This document shows positions 55,041-63,476 of a stretch of DNA of 64,000 nt, one piece after another; position 1 is the stretch's first letter; the number at the start of each line of letters is the position of its first letter. The notes under the pieces are model-generated. The model saw only the letters and a list, made by a program, of their open reading frames with translations, had not been told where the DNA came from and ran no database searches. The stretch is taken from NCBI GenBank assembly GCA_014872875.1, contig WKFI01000021.1, positions 1 through 64,000 of the forward strand. The letters run 5' to 3'. The translations under genes were made by a program, and so were the position numbers. This DNA comes from Paracoccaceae bacterium (GTDB lineage: Bacteria > Pseudomonadota > Alphaproteobacteria > Rhodobacterales > Rhodobacteraceae).

Positions 55041-55406
55041 ATGTCCCGCGTTAAAGGTGGAACCACAACTCACGCCCGTCACAAGAAGGTCATCAAGGCC
55101 GCCAAAGGTTACTATGGCCGCCGTAAGAGCACCTTCAAAGTCGCCCGTCAGGCCGTTGACAAGGCCAACCAGTACGCGACCCGCGACCGCAAGAACCGCA
55201 AGCGCAACTTCCGCGCGCTGTGGATCCAGCGGATCAACGCTGCTGTCCGTTCGCACGACGAAGCGCTGACCTATTCCCGCTTCATCAACGGCCTGAACCT
55301 GGCCGGGATCGAAGTGGACCGTAAGGTTCTTGCCGATCTGGCCGTGCACGAGCCCGAAGCATTCGGCGCAATCGTTGCCAAGGCACAGGCCGCTCTGGCC
55401 GCCTAA
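55041..55406 (+). CDS. rplT: 50S ribosomal protein L20
   Basis: A 121-residue basic protein of normal L20 length with [28 protein letters not shown] and the C-terminal [12 protein letters not shown]. It binds 23S rRNA and is needed early in assembly. In E. coli L20 represses the rpmI-rplT message; no such leader site is recognised here. A strong terminator follows, cutting rplT off from pheS. Confidence 0.97.
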   Translation: MSRVKGGTTTHARHKKVIKAAKGYYGRRKSTFKVARQAVDKANQYATRDRKNRKRNFRALWIQRINAAVRSHDEALTYSRFINGLNLAGIEVDRKVLADLAVHEPEAFGAIVAKAQAALAA

Positions 55407-55432
55407 GCTGCCAAACGGATCTGAAATGACGA

Positions 55433-55468
55433 GAGACCGCTCCGATTGGAGCGGTCTCTTTTCTTTTT
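55433..55468 (+). terminator. Rho-independent terminator after rplT
   Basis: An 11-bp perfect stem, GAGACCGCTCC (55433-55443) with GGAGCGGTCTC (55448-55458), around a GATT loop is followed by TTTTCTTTTT. It ends the rpmI-rplT unit before the convergent old yellow enzyme gene. Confidence 0.95.
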
Positions 55469-55490
55469 GCGGGTGAAAGAACGGATCTGG

Positions 55491-56708
55491 TCAAGCAGGC
55501 GGTGGGCCGAAACGTTTTCGCCACAGGGTGCAGCGCGCGGCATCGCGCTCGTCATTGGCTGTCAGGGCTTCCGATAAACTTTGATCGAAAGCGGCTTCGG
55601 CATCTTGCCCCAGTGCGGTGAGGCGCATGGAATACCATGCAGTGACCCCGCCGGGCACGGTTTCCTGGAAGACAGGGAAGACGGGGTCATTGCTGCCGCC
55701 TTTGAGCCAGGCATTTGGCAGCGCGGGGTCTAGCACCATTGCACGGGCAAGGCCGATGGCGTCTGCGGCGCCGCTGCGCAAGGCCGATATTGCCTGGTCC
55801 TGTGTCTTGAAGCCGCCGGTCAGCATGATGGGGATGGCGCTGACGGTTTTGGCGCGTTTGGCAAATTCCAGGAAATAGGGCCCTGAAGCGGCGCTCCCCT
55901 CTGAACTTGAGGGCGCCCCGGGAAAATAGGTGCCGCCGCTGATGTCGATGAGGTCAGCAGTGGAAGCGCTCAGAAGTCGGACCACCTCCAGGGCGTCCTC
56001 ATTTGTCAGTCCGCCCTGCAGTTGGTCGGTGGCGTTGATCCGGATGCCGATAGGGAAGCTGGGACCCACGGCTCGGCGCACAGCGTCGATTGTCTCGCCG
56101 ATGATGCGGAACCGCCCGGCAACGTCCCCGCCATAGGCGTCTACCCGGTGATTGAACAATGGGGATAGAAACTGGCTAAAAAGAAACCCGTGACCCGCAT
56201 GGATCTGTACTCCACTAAAACCAGCGTCTTGGGCTACTTGTGCGGCCTTTGCATAGAGGGCGGGTAAGGCAGTGACGTCATCGCGGCTTAGCCCGGCACA
56301 CTGCAGGCCGTCGATATTCAGCGGTGAGGGACCTGCGGGATGACTTATCGGGCGATAAGATAACGCGCCAGCATGGCCAAGCTGCGGCCAGATCTGCGTA
56401 TCATTCACGCGCCCACGTGCAGCCAGTGTCCCGAGGGCGTTCATATCTGCAGTTGGGTCAAAGACCAGGTTGCCCGGTTTCTCCGGGTGCCAAGGAGTGA
56501 CCTGCGCTTCGCCGATTATGGTCAAAGCAGCGCCGCCGTAGGCCCAGCGTTGATACAGTCGCATTTGCTCTGGTGTCGGGTTTCCGGCACCGTCGCCGAG
56601 GCTGTCCGACATTGCGGCTTTGACTAACCGGTTTTTAAGTTGGATGCCGCAGGGCAGGTGTAGGGGCTGGCAGAGATCGGCGTCAGCGTCCTGTTCTTTG
56701 GATTTCAT
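55491..56708 (-). CDS. NADH:flavin oxidoreductase / old yellow enzyme family
   Basis: A 405-residue OYE-type TIM barrel without the iron-sulfur domain seen in fadH. Typical segments are IQLKNRLVKAAMSD near residue 22, HAGHGFLFSQFLSPLFNHRVDAYGG near 165 (with H and N substrate ligands) and PIMLTGGFKTQDQA near 300. It reduces activated alkenes or related compounds with NAD(P)H and FMN. It is downstream of, and probably controlled by, the ArsR-type gene, with which it shares an 18-bp operator. Confidence 0.87.
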   Translation of the reverse strand: MKSKEQDADADLCQPLHLPCGIQLKNRLVKAAMSDSLGDGAGNPTPEQMRLYQRWAYGGAALTIIGEAQVTPWHPEKPGNLVFDPTADMNALGTLAARGRVNDTQIWPQLGHAGALSYRPISHPAGPSPLNIDGLQCAGLSRDDVTALPALYAKAAQVAQDAGFSGVQIHAGHGFLFSQFLSPLFNHRVDAYGGDVAGRFRIIGETIDAVRRAVGPSFPIGIRINATDQLQGGLTNEDALEVVRLLSASTADLIDISGGTYFPGAPSSSEGSAASGPYFLEFAKRAKTVSAIPIMLTGGFKTQDQAISALRSGAADAIGLARAMVLDPALPNAWLKGGSNDPVFPVFQETVPGGVTAWYSMRLTALGQDAEAAFDQSLSEALTANDERDAARCTLWRKRFGPPPA

Positions 56709-56720
56709 TTAATCCCTCCA

Positions 56721-56738
56721 TCGAGATATTTCGATATT
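56721..56738. promoter_or_regulatory. ArsR-type operator before old yellow enzyme gene
   Basis: TCGAGATATTTCGATATT, starting 12 bp upstream of the OYE ATG, is near-palindromic and differs at only one of 18 positions from a sequence immediately before the ArsR gene (57103-57120). Confidence 0.7.
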
Positions 56739-56787
56739 AATCTGCAAGCAGGCTGCTTTCCCGTTATATGCCCAAACACCAATCACG

Positions 56788-57099
56788 TTACGGTAGGTGC
56801 TGCAGCTCCGTTCGCATGGCCGCTACAAAAGCGCGGATGTTATCTTCGTTACGCCGATAAAACGTCCATTGCCCGTGGCGCTCCGCCGTAACGAAACCGG
56901 CTTGTTTCAAAAGCCCCATGTAGTTCGAGACCGTCGATTGTGACAGCTGCGCTTTTTCCTGAATGTAGCCGACGCAGACACCTTCGAGGTCCGCGTGCTC
57001 TGGCAAAGCGGGCGGGAAGTTGGCCCGGTCTTTCAGCCACTCCAGAATCTTCCGGCGGATCGGATTGTTAAGGGCGGCGATTGATCGTTCCATGTCCAT
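56788..57099 (-). CDS. ArsR-family winged-helix regulator
   Basis: A 103-residue ArsR/SmtB-like repressor. The winged helix covers about residues 10-85 (NNPIRRKILEWL, IQEKAQLSQSTVSNYMGLLKQAGFV, ERHGQWTFYRRNE). A cysteine occurs in EGVCVGYI, but no full metal site is evident, so it may sense redox or an organic compound. The ATG at 57099 is chosen; the frame opens further upstream without domain content. The neighbouring OYE gene is its likely target. Confidence 0.86.
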   Translation of the reverse strand: MDMERSIAALNNPIRRKILEWLKDRANFPPALPEHADLEGVCVGYIQEKAQLSQSTVSNYMGLLKQAGFVTAERHGQWTFYRRNEDNIRAFVAAMRTELQHLP

Positions 57100-57730
57100 A
57101 TTTCGAGATTTTTCGATATTTAGGTGAAAGTCAAGCCCGGTTCTTGCTGGGTGGTCTACCGTGTTCAGTCGGGCCGTACGCCGCAAGGCAGGCCTGGAAA
57201 CGGCTCACTTCGCCCGGGTTTATTGCTGACCCGCTTTGCCGCCGTCGGTAACGCGCCGGTTTGCGAGCGCCACATTGAACAGGAAACCCGTCCATTCGAC
57301 CTTGCGTTGGTGAGGTCCCCCAACAACGCCTTGTGATCCGCGACCTGCGCCACCGTGTCATCGTTTTCGCGAGGACTGACGCCAGTGGCATCTGGGTGAG
57401 CGTCCCCAGCATTGCCAAGCGTGCGGTGTCGATCCACTGGTTTTTCATCGGAAGACCTTGCATCACGACCTTAATGAAAGAAGTCTGAACAATAGCCACG
57501 TAGTTCAGCCTTTTGGTGCTAGCGAAGGTCTGCGCGTCGTGCTCGCCGTCATTGCGGGTGCCGTCCATTTCGCCGTTTACCAGTCTCTTGGTTGTTAAAG
57601 GTTCTAGACTCAGCAGGCGATGATGGGGTGCTACACCCCAGTCTAAAGCCTGCCACACCATCTTGCATTCGTGCGCCCGGGTCGATAGCAGGTTGCGGAA
57701 CACATTCGGGGGCCCGGTTCGGGAAGCATC
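57100..57730. other. Gene-poor stretch upstream of pheS with possible gene remnant
   Basis: Beyond the ArsR operator (57103-57120) this 631-bp stretch holds no gene I can support. Minus-strand frames of 190 and 90 codons overlap here in different registers. They give arginine-rich and proline-rich products with no recognisable domain, which is what a decayed gene or non-coding DNA would give. The pheS promoter should lie near its right end. Confidence 0.4.
57103..57120. promoter_or_regulatory. ArsR-type operator at the regulator's own promoter
   Basis: TCGAGATTTTTCGATATT begins 3 bp upstream of the ArsR ATG. It matches the OYE-proximal operator at 17 of 18 positions, which suggests that the regulator controls both genes. 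Confidence 0.7.
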
Positions 57731-58804
57731 ATGGACGATCTCAAGGCAAAATACCTGTCGCAGATTGCAGACGCAGCGGATGAAGCGGCGCTGGAGGCGA
57801 TCCGTGTCGCCGCCGTTGGCAAAAAGGGTGAAGTTGCGCTCAAGATGCGCGAACTGGGCAAGATGACTCCGGAAGAACGGCAGGTCATGGGCCCCAAGCT
57901 GAACGCGCTCAAGGACGAGATCAACTCGGCCCTGTCAGCCAAGAAATCGGCTCTGGCCGATGCGGCGCTGGACGAACGGTTGCGTAGTGAATGGCTGGAC
58001 GTGACCTTGCCGTCGCGCCCGACGCGTCGCGGATCTCTGCATCCGATCAGTCAGGTGCAGGAAGAGATCACCGCGATCTTTGCCGAAATGGGCTTTTCCG
58101 TTGCCGAGGGGCCGCGGATCGACACCGACTGGTATAACTTTGATGCGTTGAATATCCCCGGCCACCACCCCGCGCGGGCAGAGATGGACACGTTTTATAT
58201 GCACCGCGACGCAGGCGACAACCGCCCGCCGCACGTGCTGCGCACCCATACCTCGCCGGTTCAGATCCGGTCGATGGAAAAGATGGGCGCGCCCTTGCGC
58301 ATCATCTGCCCGGGCGGCGTGTACCGCGCCGACTATGACCAGACCCACACGCCGATGTTCCACCAGGTCGAAGGCCTGGCGCTGGACAAGGACATCTCGA
58401 TGGCGAACCTGAAATGGGTGCTGGAAGAATTCTGCCGGTCCTTCTTTGAAATCGACGATGTGGAACTGCGCTTCCGGGCTTCGCATTTCCCGTTCACCGA
58501 ACCCTCGGCCGAGGTGGATATCCGCTGTTCCTGGGACGGCGGCGCGCTGAAGATTGGCGAAGGCGACGACTGGATGGAGATTCTGGGATCCGGCATGGTC
58601 CACCCCAAGGTCATCGCCGCTGGCGGCATCGACCCAGACGTCTATCAGGGCTTTGCCTTCGGCATCGGCATCGACCGTCTGGCCATGCTGAAATACGGCA
58701 TCCCAGACCTGCGCGCGTTCTTTGATTCAGACCTGCGCTGGCTGCGGCACTATGGGTTCAGCGCCCTGGACCTGCCGACGTTGCATGGTGGTCTGTCGCG
58801 TTGA
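57731..58804 (+). CDS. pheS: Phenylalanine--tRNA ligase alpha subunit
   Basis: A 357-residue class II synthetase subunit with an N-terminal coiled coil (residues about 1-90) and the catalytic core: motif 2 region [19 protein letters not shown], then [15 protein letters not shown] and, near the end, [20 protein letters not shown] (motif 3). It charges tRNA-Phe together with PheT. The gene is followed by a terminator and an unrelated secreted esterase before pheT, so the normal pheST unit is split. Confidence 0.96.
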   Translation: MDDLKAKYLSQIADAADEAALEAIRVAAVGKKGEVALKMRELGKMTPEERQVMGPKLNALKDEINSALSAKKSALADAALDERLRSEWLDVTLPSRPTRRGSLHPISQVQEEITAIFAEMGFSVAEGPRIDTDWYNFDALNIPGHHPARAEMDTFYMHRDAGDNRPPHVLRTHTSPVQIRSMEKMGAPLRIICPGGVYRADYDQTHTPMFHQVEGLALDKDISMANLKWVLEEFCRSFFEIDDVELRFRASHFPFTEPSAEVDIRCSWDGGALKIGEGDDWMEILGSGMVHPKVIAAGGIDPDVYQGFAFGIGIDRLAMLKYGIPDLRAFFDSDLRWLRHYGFSALDLPTLHGGLSR

Positions 58805-59129
58805 TGTCGCTCTCTGGATGAGTGAAATTGCGAAGGCCCGAGCTTCATTTCGGGCCTTTTTTGTCGGAGTTGCATTTGAAATGCGATGAAGACTTTTTGA
58901 AACAGATCCTTTTTGAGTTTGAGGCAACTGAGAAATTGGGTGTGCAAGTTTGAAATTCTTGCATGTATCTGAGCCTCTTGCGCCCGGTGAAATCCAATTA
59001 ATCTTTCGATTGTCGGGTTCGGTGCGCTTGAACCTGAAAACACCGCACGGAACCAAGGCCTTAGACTGCCGCGCCCAAACCCACAGACATGTGAGGTGAC
59101 AGCGCGACCCGCCGATGTACTGTGCGGCC
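58805..59129. other. Intergenic region between pheS and esterase gene
   Basis: Apart from the pheS terminator (58833-58864), this 325-bp stretch shows no gene or RNA element that I can recognise. Its middle part (about 58865-59000) is A/T-richer than the flanking genes and may hold the esterase promoter. Confidence 0.5.
58833..58864 (+). terminator. Rho-independent terminator after pheS
   Basis: AAGGCCCG (58833-58840) pairs with CGGGCCTT (58851-58858), extended by an A-T pair and followed by TTTTTT. It separates pheS from the next gene. Confidence 0.9.
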
Positions 59130-59933
59130 ATGACACGTTTTTTCCTGGCTTTGATCGCCTCACTCTGGACGCTTCCGGCCTTTGCAATCGAGCAGGGCCA
59201 TTGTCATGCCGAAACACCGTGCAAAATTGACGGACGTTCCTATCACGTCAGGGAGCCCGATGGTTGGGATGGGAAGTCCCCGTTGCCCGTGCTGCTGCAT
59301 TTTCACGGCTGGATGCGACAGGGAGATCTGATCGTCAAACACCAGCGTATCGCCGGGGCCACCAAGCGGCGCGGCGTTTTGCTTGTGGCGCCAAACGGGC
59401 AGGGGCGCAGCTGGGATTTCTGGGATGATCAGACGGCGGATGTGGGCTTTGCCAATGCGGTTCTGGCCGATGTCGCGCGACGCTATCCGATTGACCGTGA
59501 ACATCTCTATGTTTCGGGCTATTCCTATGGCTCGGCCATGGCTTGGCGCTATGCCTGCCAGAGCGGCAATGAGGTCACCGCGCTGCTGGCTGTCGCCGGG
59601 ACGTTGCGGCAAAGTGAAACCTGCCCGCAAGCGCCCGGTGAGGTGCGTCATGTGCATGGCACTGCTGATACGGTCATGAATTTCCCTTTTGGTGCGGATG
59701 GGGATGAAACCTATCCCGTGCTGCTGTGGCGCGAGAAATTCGGGTGCACTGGCGGCGACCATCGCGGCAATTGGAAAGCCGTCGATTGGCTGACCTTCGA
59801 CCGCACGGTCTGGAGCGATTGCGAAGCTGGCAAGGTCTCGCTCGACACCCATCCGGGCGGGCATTTCATCCCGCATGGCTGGATCGGTTGGCAATTGGAT
59901 GAACTGTTGGGCCGGGTCCCGGTCTATCCCTGA
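59130..59933 (+). CDS. Secreted alpha/beta-hydrolase (LpqC/PHB-depolymerase-like esterase)
   Basis: A 267-residue exported hydrolase. The signal peptide MTRFFLALIASLWTLPAFA is followed by an alpha/beta-hydrolase domain with the nucleophile elbow GYSYG (serine), HGTAD (aspartate) and THPGGHF (histidine). It resembles the polyhydroxybutyrate depolymerase/feruloyl esterase group, so an ester substrate outside the cytoplasm is likely. Several cysteines (HCHAETPC, YACQ, TCP) could form disulfides. It interrupts pheS and pheT. Confidence 0.82.
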   Translation: MTRFFLALIASLWTLPAFAIEQGHCHAETPCKIDGRSYHVREPDGWDGKSPLPVLLHFHGWMRQGDLIVKHQRIAGATKRRGVLLVAPNGQGRSWDFWDDQTADVGFANAVLADVARRYPIDREHLYVSGYSYGSAMAWRYACQSGNEVTALLAVAGTLRQSETCPQAPGEVRHVHGTADTVMNFPFGADGDETYPVLLWREKFGCTGGDHRGNWKAVDWLTFDRTVWSDCEAGKVSLDTHPGGHFIPHGWIGWQLDELLGRVPVYP

Positions 59934-60056
59934 CACAACCGTGTCCTTCGGGTGACCTTGTGGCGAAAGGCGGGGATCGCAGCCGCTGGCCCTTTTCCCG
60001 GGTCACAATATCCGCTACACGCTGTCCGACCCGAGATTTATGGCGGATTGCGACCG

Positions 60057-62453
60057 ATGAAATTCACCCTCTCCTGGCTGAAAGACCACCTCGATACCGA
60101 CGCGTCGGTGGACGAGATTGCCGAAGCCCTGACCGACCTTGGCCTTGAGGTCGAGGATATCGTGAACCCGGCGGAGAAGCTGAAGGACTTTACCATCGGC
60201 AAGGTGTTGCATGCCGAAAAGCACCCCGACGCCGACAAGCTGCGCGTGTGCAACGTGCTGACGGACGAAGGTGAAACCCAGATCATCTGCGGCGCCCCGA
60301 ACGCGCGTGAAGGCATCACCGTGGTGGTCTGCAAGCCGGGCATGTATATCCCCGGTCTGGATATCACCATCGGTGTAGGCAAGATCCGTGGCATCGAAAG
60401 CTTTGGCATGATGGCGTCCGAGCGCGAGCTTGAACTGTCGGAGGAACATGACGGGATCATCGAGCTGCCTTCGGGTGAGGTGGGTGACAAGTTCATCGAC
60501 TGGCTGGCCGAAAATGAACCGTCCAAGATCGACCCGATGATCGAGATTGCGATCACCCCGAACCGCCCCGATGCGCTGGGTGTTTACGGGATCGCCCGCG
60601 ATCTGGCCGCCCGGGGTCTGGGAACGCTGAAAACCCATGATCATGCACCGGTGCCGGGGGATTTCGACTGCCCGATCAAGGTCAGCATCGATGAAGACAC
60701 TTTGGACGGGTGTCCTTTGTTCACCGGACGGGTGATCAAGGGCGTCAAGAACGGTCCCAGCCCGCAATGGCTTCAAGATCAGCTGACTGCGATTGGGCTG
60801 CGCCCGATCTCGGCCCTGGTCGATGTGACCAACTATTTCACCTATGACCAGAACCGCCCGCTGCACGTTTTTGACGTGGACAAGGTTGAGGGCAACCTGC
60901 GCGTGCATCGCGCCGCAGGCGGAGAAAAGCTGGTTGCGCTGGATGAAAAGGAATACACGCTGGGCGCCGGTCAGATGGTGATTTCGGACGACAATGGCCC
61001 CGAAAGCATTGCCGGTATCATGGGTGGTCAGGACACGGGCTGTACCGAAGACACTGTGGACGTCTTTCTGGAAAGCGCCTTCTGGGATCATGTTCAGATC
61101 GCGACCACAGGTCGGGCGCTCAAGATCAACTCGGATGCGCGTTATCGCTTTGAACGGGGCGTGGACCCTGAATTCACCCTGGAAGGCCTGGAACGTGCGA
61201 CCCAGATGATCCTGGATCTGTGTGGCGGTGAACCGTCCGAGATCGTGATCGCGGGTGATGTGCCAAATCACAACCGTGCCTACAAACTGGAGCCGGCCCG
61301 CGTACAGTCTCTGGTCGGGATGGAAATCCCGGAGGCAGAACAGCGCCAGACCTTGACCCGTTTGGGTTTTCGCCTTGAGGGCAATATGGCGCATGTGCCG
61401 TCCTGGCGCCCGGACGTGCAGGGTGAAGCAGACCTGGTGGAAGAAGTGGCGCGGATCGCGTCTCTCACCAAACTGGAAGGCAAGCCGTTGCCGCGTCTGA
61501 GCGATGGTGTTCCGAAGCCGGTGATGACGCCCAAGCAGCGCCGCCAGCAGATGGCGCGCCGTACTGCAGCTGCTCTGGGCTACAATGAATGCGTCACTTA
61601 CAGCTTCATCGACCAGGCCTCGGCGGCGCTGTTCGGGGGCGGTGATGATGCCACCATGTTGGCCAACCCGATCAGCTCGGAAATGTCGCACATGCGCCCG
61701 GCTTTGCTGCCGGGGCTTCTTCAGGCAGCGGCGCGCAACCAAGCGCGTGGCTTTATGGACCTGGCCCTGTTCGAGGTCGGCCCCGCCTTCCACGGTGGCG
61801 AACCGGGGGAGCAGCATATGTTGATCTCGGGGCTGCTGATCGGGCGTACCGGCCATAAGGACACACATGGCGCGTCGCGCCCGGTGGATCTGTATGATGC
61901 CAAGGCCGATGCCGAAGCGGTGTTGGAGGCAATCGGCGCTCCGGCCAAGGTGCAGATCCTGCGCGGTGCGCGGGAATGGTGGCATCCGGGCCGGCATGGC
62001 AAGATCTGCCTTGGACCGAAAAAGGTGCTGGCCGTGTTCGGTGAACTGCACCCCAAAGTACTGGCCGAGATGGACATCAAGGGCCCGGCCGTTGCCTTCA
62101 CCATTTGGCCGGACGAGGTGCCCTTGCCCCGCAAGAGCGCGACAACCCGCCCAGCCTTGCAACAGAGCGATTTGCAAGCGGTCGAGCGTGACTTTGCCTT
62201 TGTCGTTGATGCCGATGTCGAAGCGCTGACGCTGGTCAATGCGGCGGCTGGCGCCGACAAGGCGCTGATTGAAGAGGTGCGGGTGTTTGATGAATTCATC
62301 GGCGGATCGCTGGGCGAAGGAAAGAAATCCCTGGCCATCACGGTCCGGCTGCAACCTTCGGACAAAACACTGAAGGAAAAGGACATCGAAGCGGTGAGCG
62401 AAAAGATCATCGCCAAAGTGACCAAGGCCACGGGCGGCACGTTGCGCGGCTGA
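60057..62453 (+). CDS. pheT: Phenylalanine--tRNA ligase beta subunit
   Basis: A 798-residue PheT of normal length with the N-terminal KFTLSWLKDHLDTDA, a tRNA-binding EMAP-like domain (about 40-150), B3/B4 editing domains, B5, and a C-terminal FDX-ACB anticodon-binding domain ending in VSEKIIAKVTKATGG. It pairs with PheS. The ATG at 60057 starts the conserved sequence; an open frame upstream is not part of the gene. A terminator follows. Confidence 0.96.
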   Translation: MKFTLSWLKDHLDTDASVDEIAEALTDLGLEVEDIVNPAEKLKDFTIGKVLHAEKHPDADKLRVCNVLTDEGETQIICGAPNAREGITVVVCKPGMYIPGLDITIGVGKIRGIESFGMMASERELELSEEHDGIIELPSGEVGDKFIDWLAENEPSKIDPMIEIAITPNRPDALGVYGIARDLAARGLGTLKTHDHAPVPGDFDCPIKVSIDEDTLDGCPLFTGRVIKGVKNGPSPQWLQDQLTAIGLRPISALVDVTNYFTYDQNRPLHVFDVDKVEGNLRVHRAAGGEKLVALDEKEYTLGAGQMVISDDNGPESIAGIMGGQDTGCTEDTVDVFLESAFWDHVQIATTGRALKINSDARYRFERGVDPEFTLEGLERATQMILDLCGGEPSEIVIAGDVPNHNRAYKLEPARVQSLVGMEIPEAEQRQTLTRLGFRLEGNMAHVPSWRPDVQGEADLVEEVARIASLTKLEGKPLPRLSDGVPKPVMTPKQRRQQMARRTAAALGYNECVTYSFIDQASAALFGGGDDATMLANPISSEMSHMRPALLPGLLQAAARNQARGFMDLALFEVGPAFHGGEPGEQHMLISGLLIGRTGHKDTHGASRPVDLYDAKADAEAVLEAIGAPAKVQILRGAREWWHPGRHGKICLGPKKVLAVFGELHPKVLAEMDIKGPAVAFTIWPDEVPLPRKSATTRPALQQSDLQAVERDFAFVVDADVEALTLVNAAAGADKALIEEVRVFDEFIGGSLGEGKKSLAITVRLQPSDKTLKEKDIEAVSEKIIAKVTKATGGTLRG

Positions 62454-62475
62454 GGCCAACTTTGATGATCAATTC

Positions 62476-62502
62476 AAAACGCGCCCTTTTGGGGCGCGTT
62501 TT
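62476..62502. terminator. Bidirectional terminator between pheT and LysR gene
   Basis: AAAACGCGCCC (62476-62486) and GGGCGCGTTTT (62492-62502) form an 11-bp stem with a five-base loop and A/T runs on both sides, serving two convergent genes. Confidence 0.85.
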
Positions 62503-62507
62503 GCATT

Positions 62508-63392
62508 TCAGCGACTCAGAAAATCGGAAAGAAGGTCAAAGACCAGCCGAATACGGCGACTGGTGTGCAGCTCTCGGTGACAGGTCAGCCAGACTGGGAA
62601 CAGGATCGGCGGCATTGCTGGCAGAACCTGCTCGATCCCAGGTGTGGACCGCCCGACCTGAGCGGACATAGGCGATATGCCGAAGCCCTGTTTGACGTAT
62701 TCCCAAGCCACGACACCGCTTTGGGTCTGCAGTCGAAAATTGGATGGGCCCAGATGTATGCCCAGCGGGTTCAGGAACTTGATCATCCGCTCGGGATCGC
62801 CTGGCCCGATGAAATCGTGGTCGGCTAGATCGGATGTGCTGGCAGGGCGACCTGCTCGATCCAGATAGCTTTTGGAGGCATAGAAGTAACCTTCGGCCTC
62901 TTGCACCAATCGGGCGATCAGATCCGGTTGATCGGGGCGCACGTGGCGGATCGCGATATCGGCCTCCCGGCGCATCAGATCCCGGATGTCATTGGCGGCG
63001 ACGACGTCAATGCGCAGTTTTGGAGCCTGTTCCTGCACGGCTCGCAAAAGATCCGGCAGAATAAAGGCCGACATGACGTCGCTGGCCGTGATCCTTACGA
63101 GGCCCTCGATTGATTGGGACTGGCCCAAGGCGGTCAGCGAGATCTGGGTGGCGGCCAACCCCATGGGGCGCGTGTGTTCAAGCAAATCGGCGCCGAGCTG
63201 GGTCAACACCAGCGTGCGCCCGACTCTCTCGAACAGCAGAACGCCAAGTTCCTGTTCAAGCGCGGCGACCTGACGGCTGAGCGTTGGCTGCGTCAGGCCC
63301 AAGTGTCGCGCAGCAGCCGACAAGGATCCCTGTTCGGCAGTTGCAAGGAACGCGCGCAGGTGATTCCAGTCCATCTGTAACGAGTTATTCAT
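62508..63392 (-). CDS. LysR-family transcription regulator
   Basis: A 294-residue regulator. The helix-turn-helix lies at residues about 7-65 (MDWNHLRAFLATAEQGSLSAAA, with LTQPTLSRQVAALE), and an effector-binding domain follows (LVRITASDVMSAFILPDLL). It is divergent from a methyltransferase gene, the typical layout for LysR control of a neighbour. A palindrome in the shared region is a candidate operator. Two starts are possible, ATG 63392 or ATG 63374, neither with a clear ribosome-binding site. Confidence 0.88.
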   Translation of the reverse strand: MNNSLQMDWNHLRAFLATAEQGSLSAAARHLGLTQPTLSRQVAALEQELGVLLFERVGRTLVLTQLGADLLEHTRPMGLAATQISLTALGQSQSIEGLVRITASDVMSAFILPDLLRAVQEQAPKLRIDVVAANDIRDLMRREADIAIRHVRPDQPDLIARLVQEAEGYFYASKSYLDRAGRPASTSDLADHDFIGPGDPERMIKFLNPLGIHLGPSNFRLQTQSGVVAWEYVKQGFGISPMSAQVGRSTPGIEQVLPAMPPILFPVWLTCHRELHTSRRIRLVFDLLSDFLSR

Positions 63393-63412
63393 GCAATTAT
63401 GTATAAGGGAGT

Positions 63413-63434
63413 TGCAAATTTTCGCAATTTTGCA
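63413..63434. promoter_or_regulatory. Palindrome between LysR and methyltransferase genes
   Basis: TGCAAA-N10-TTTGCA lies midway in the 84-bp divergent region, 43 bp before the methyltransferase ATG. It fits the size and symmetry of a LysR recognition site. Confidence 0.5.
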
Positions 63435-63476
63435 TTGATCTGTGCATGCCTATCTACCGGGCAAAGGAGATATGTC

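Noticed and set aside
60015-62459. Minus-strand frame of 814 codons
   Set aside because: It is the complement of pheT; the plus-strand protein is unmistakable.
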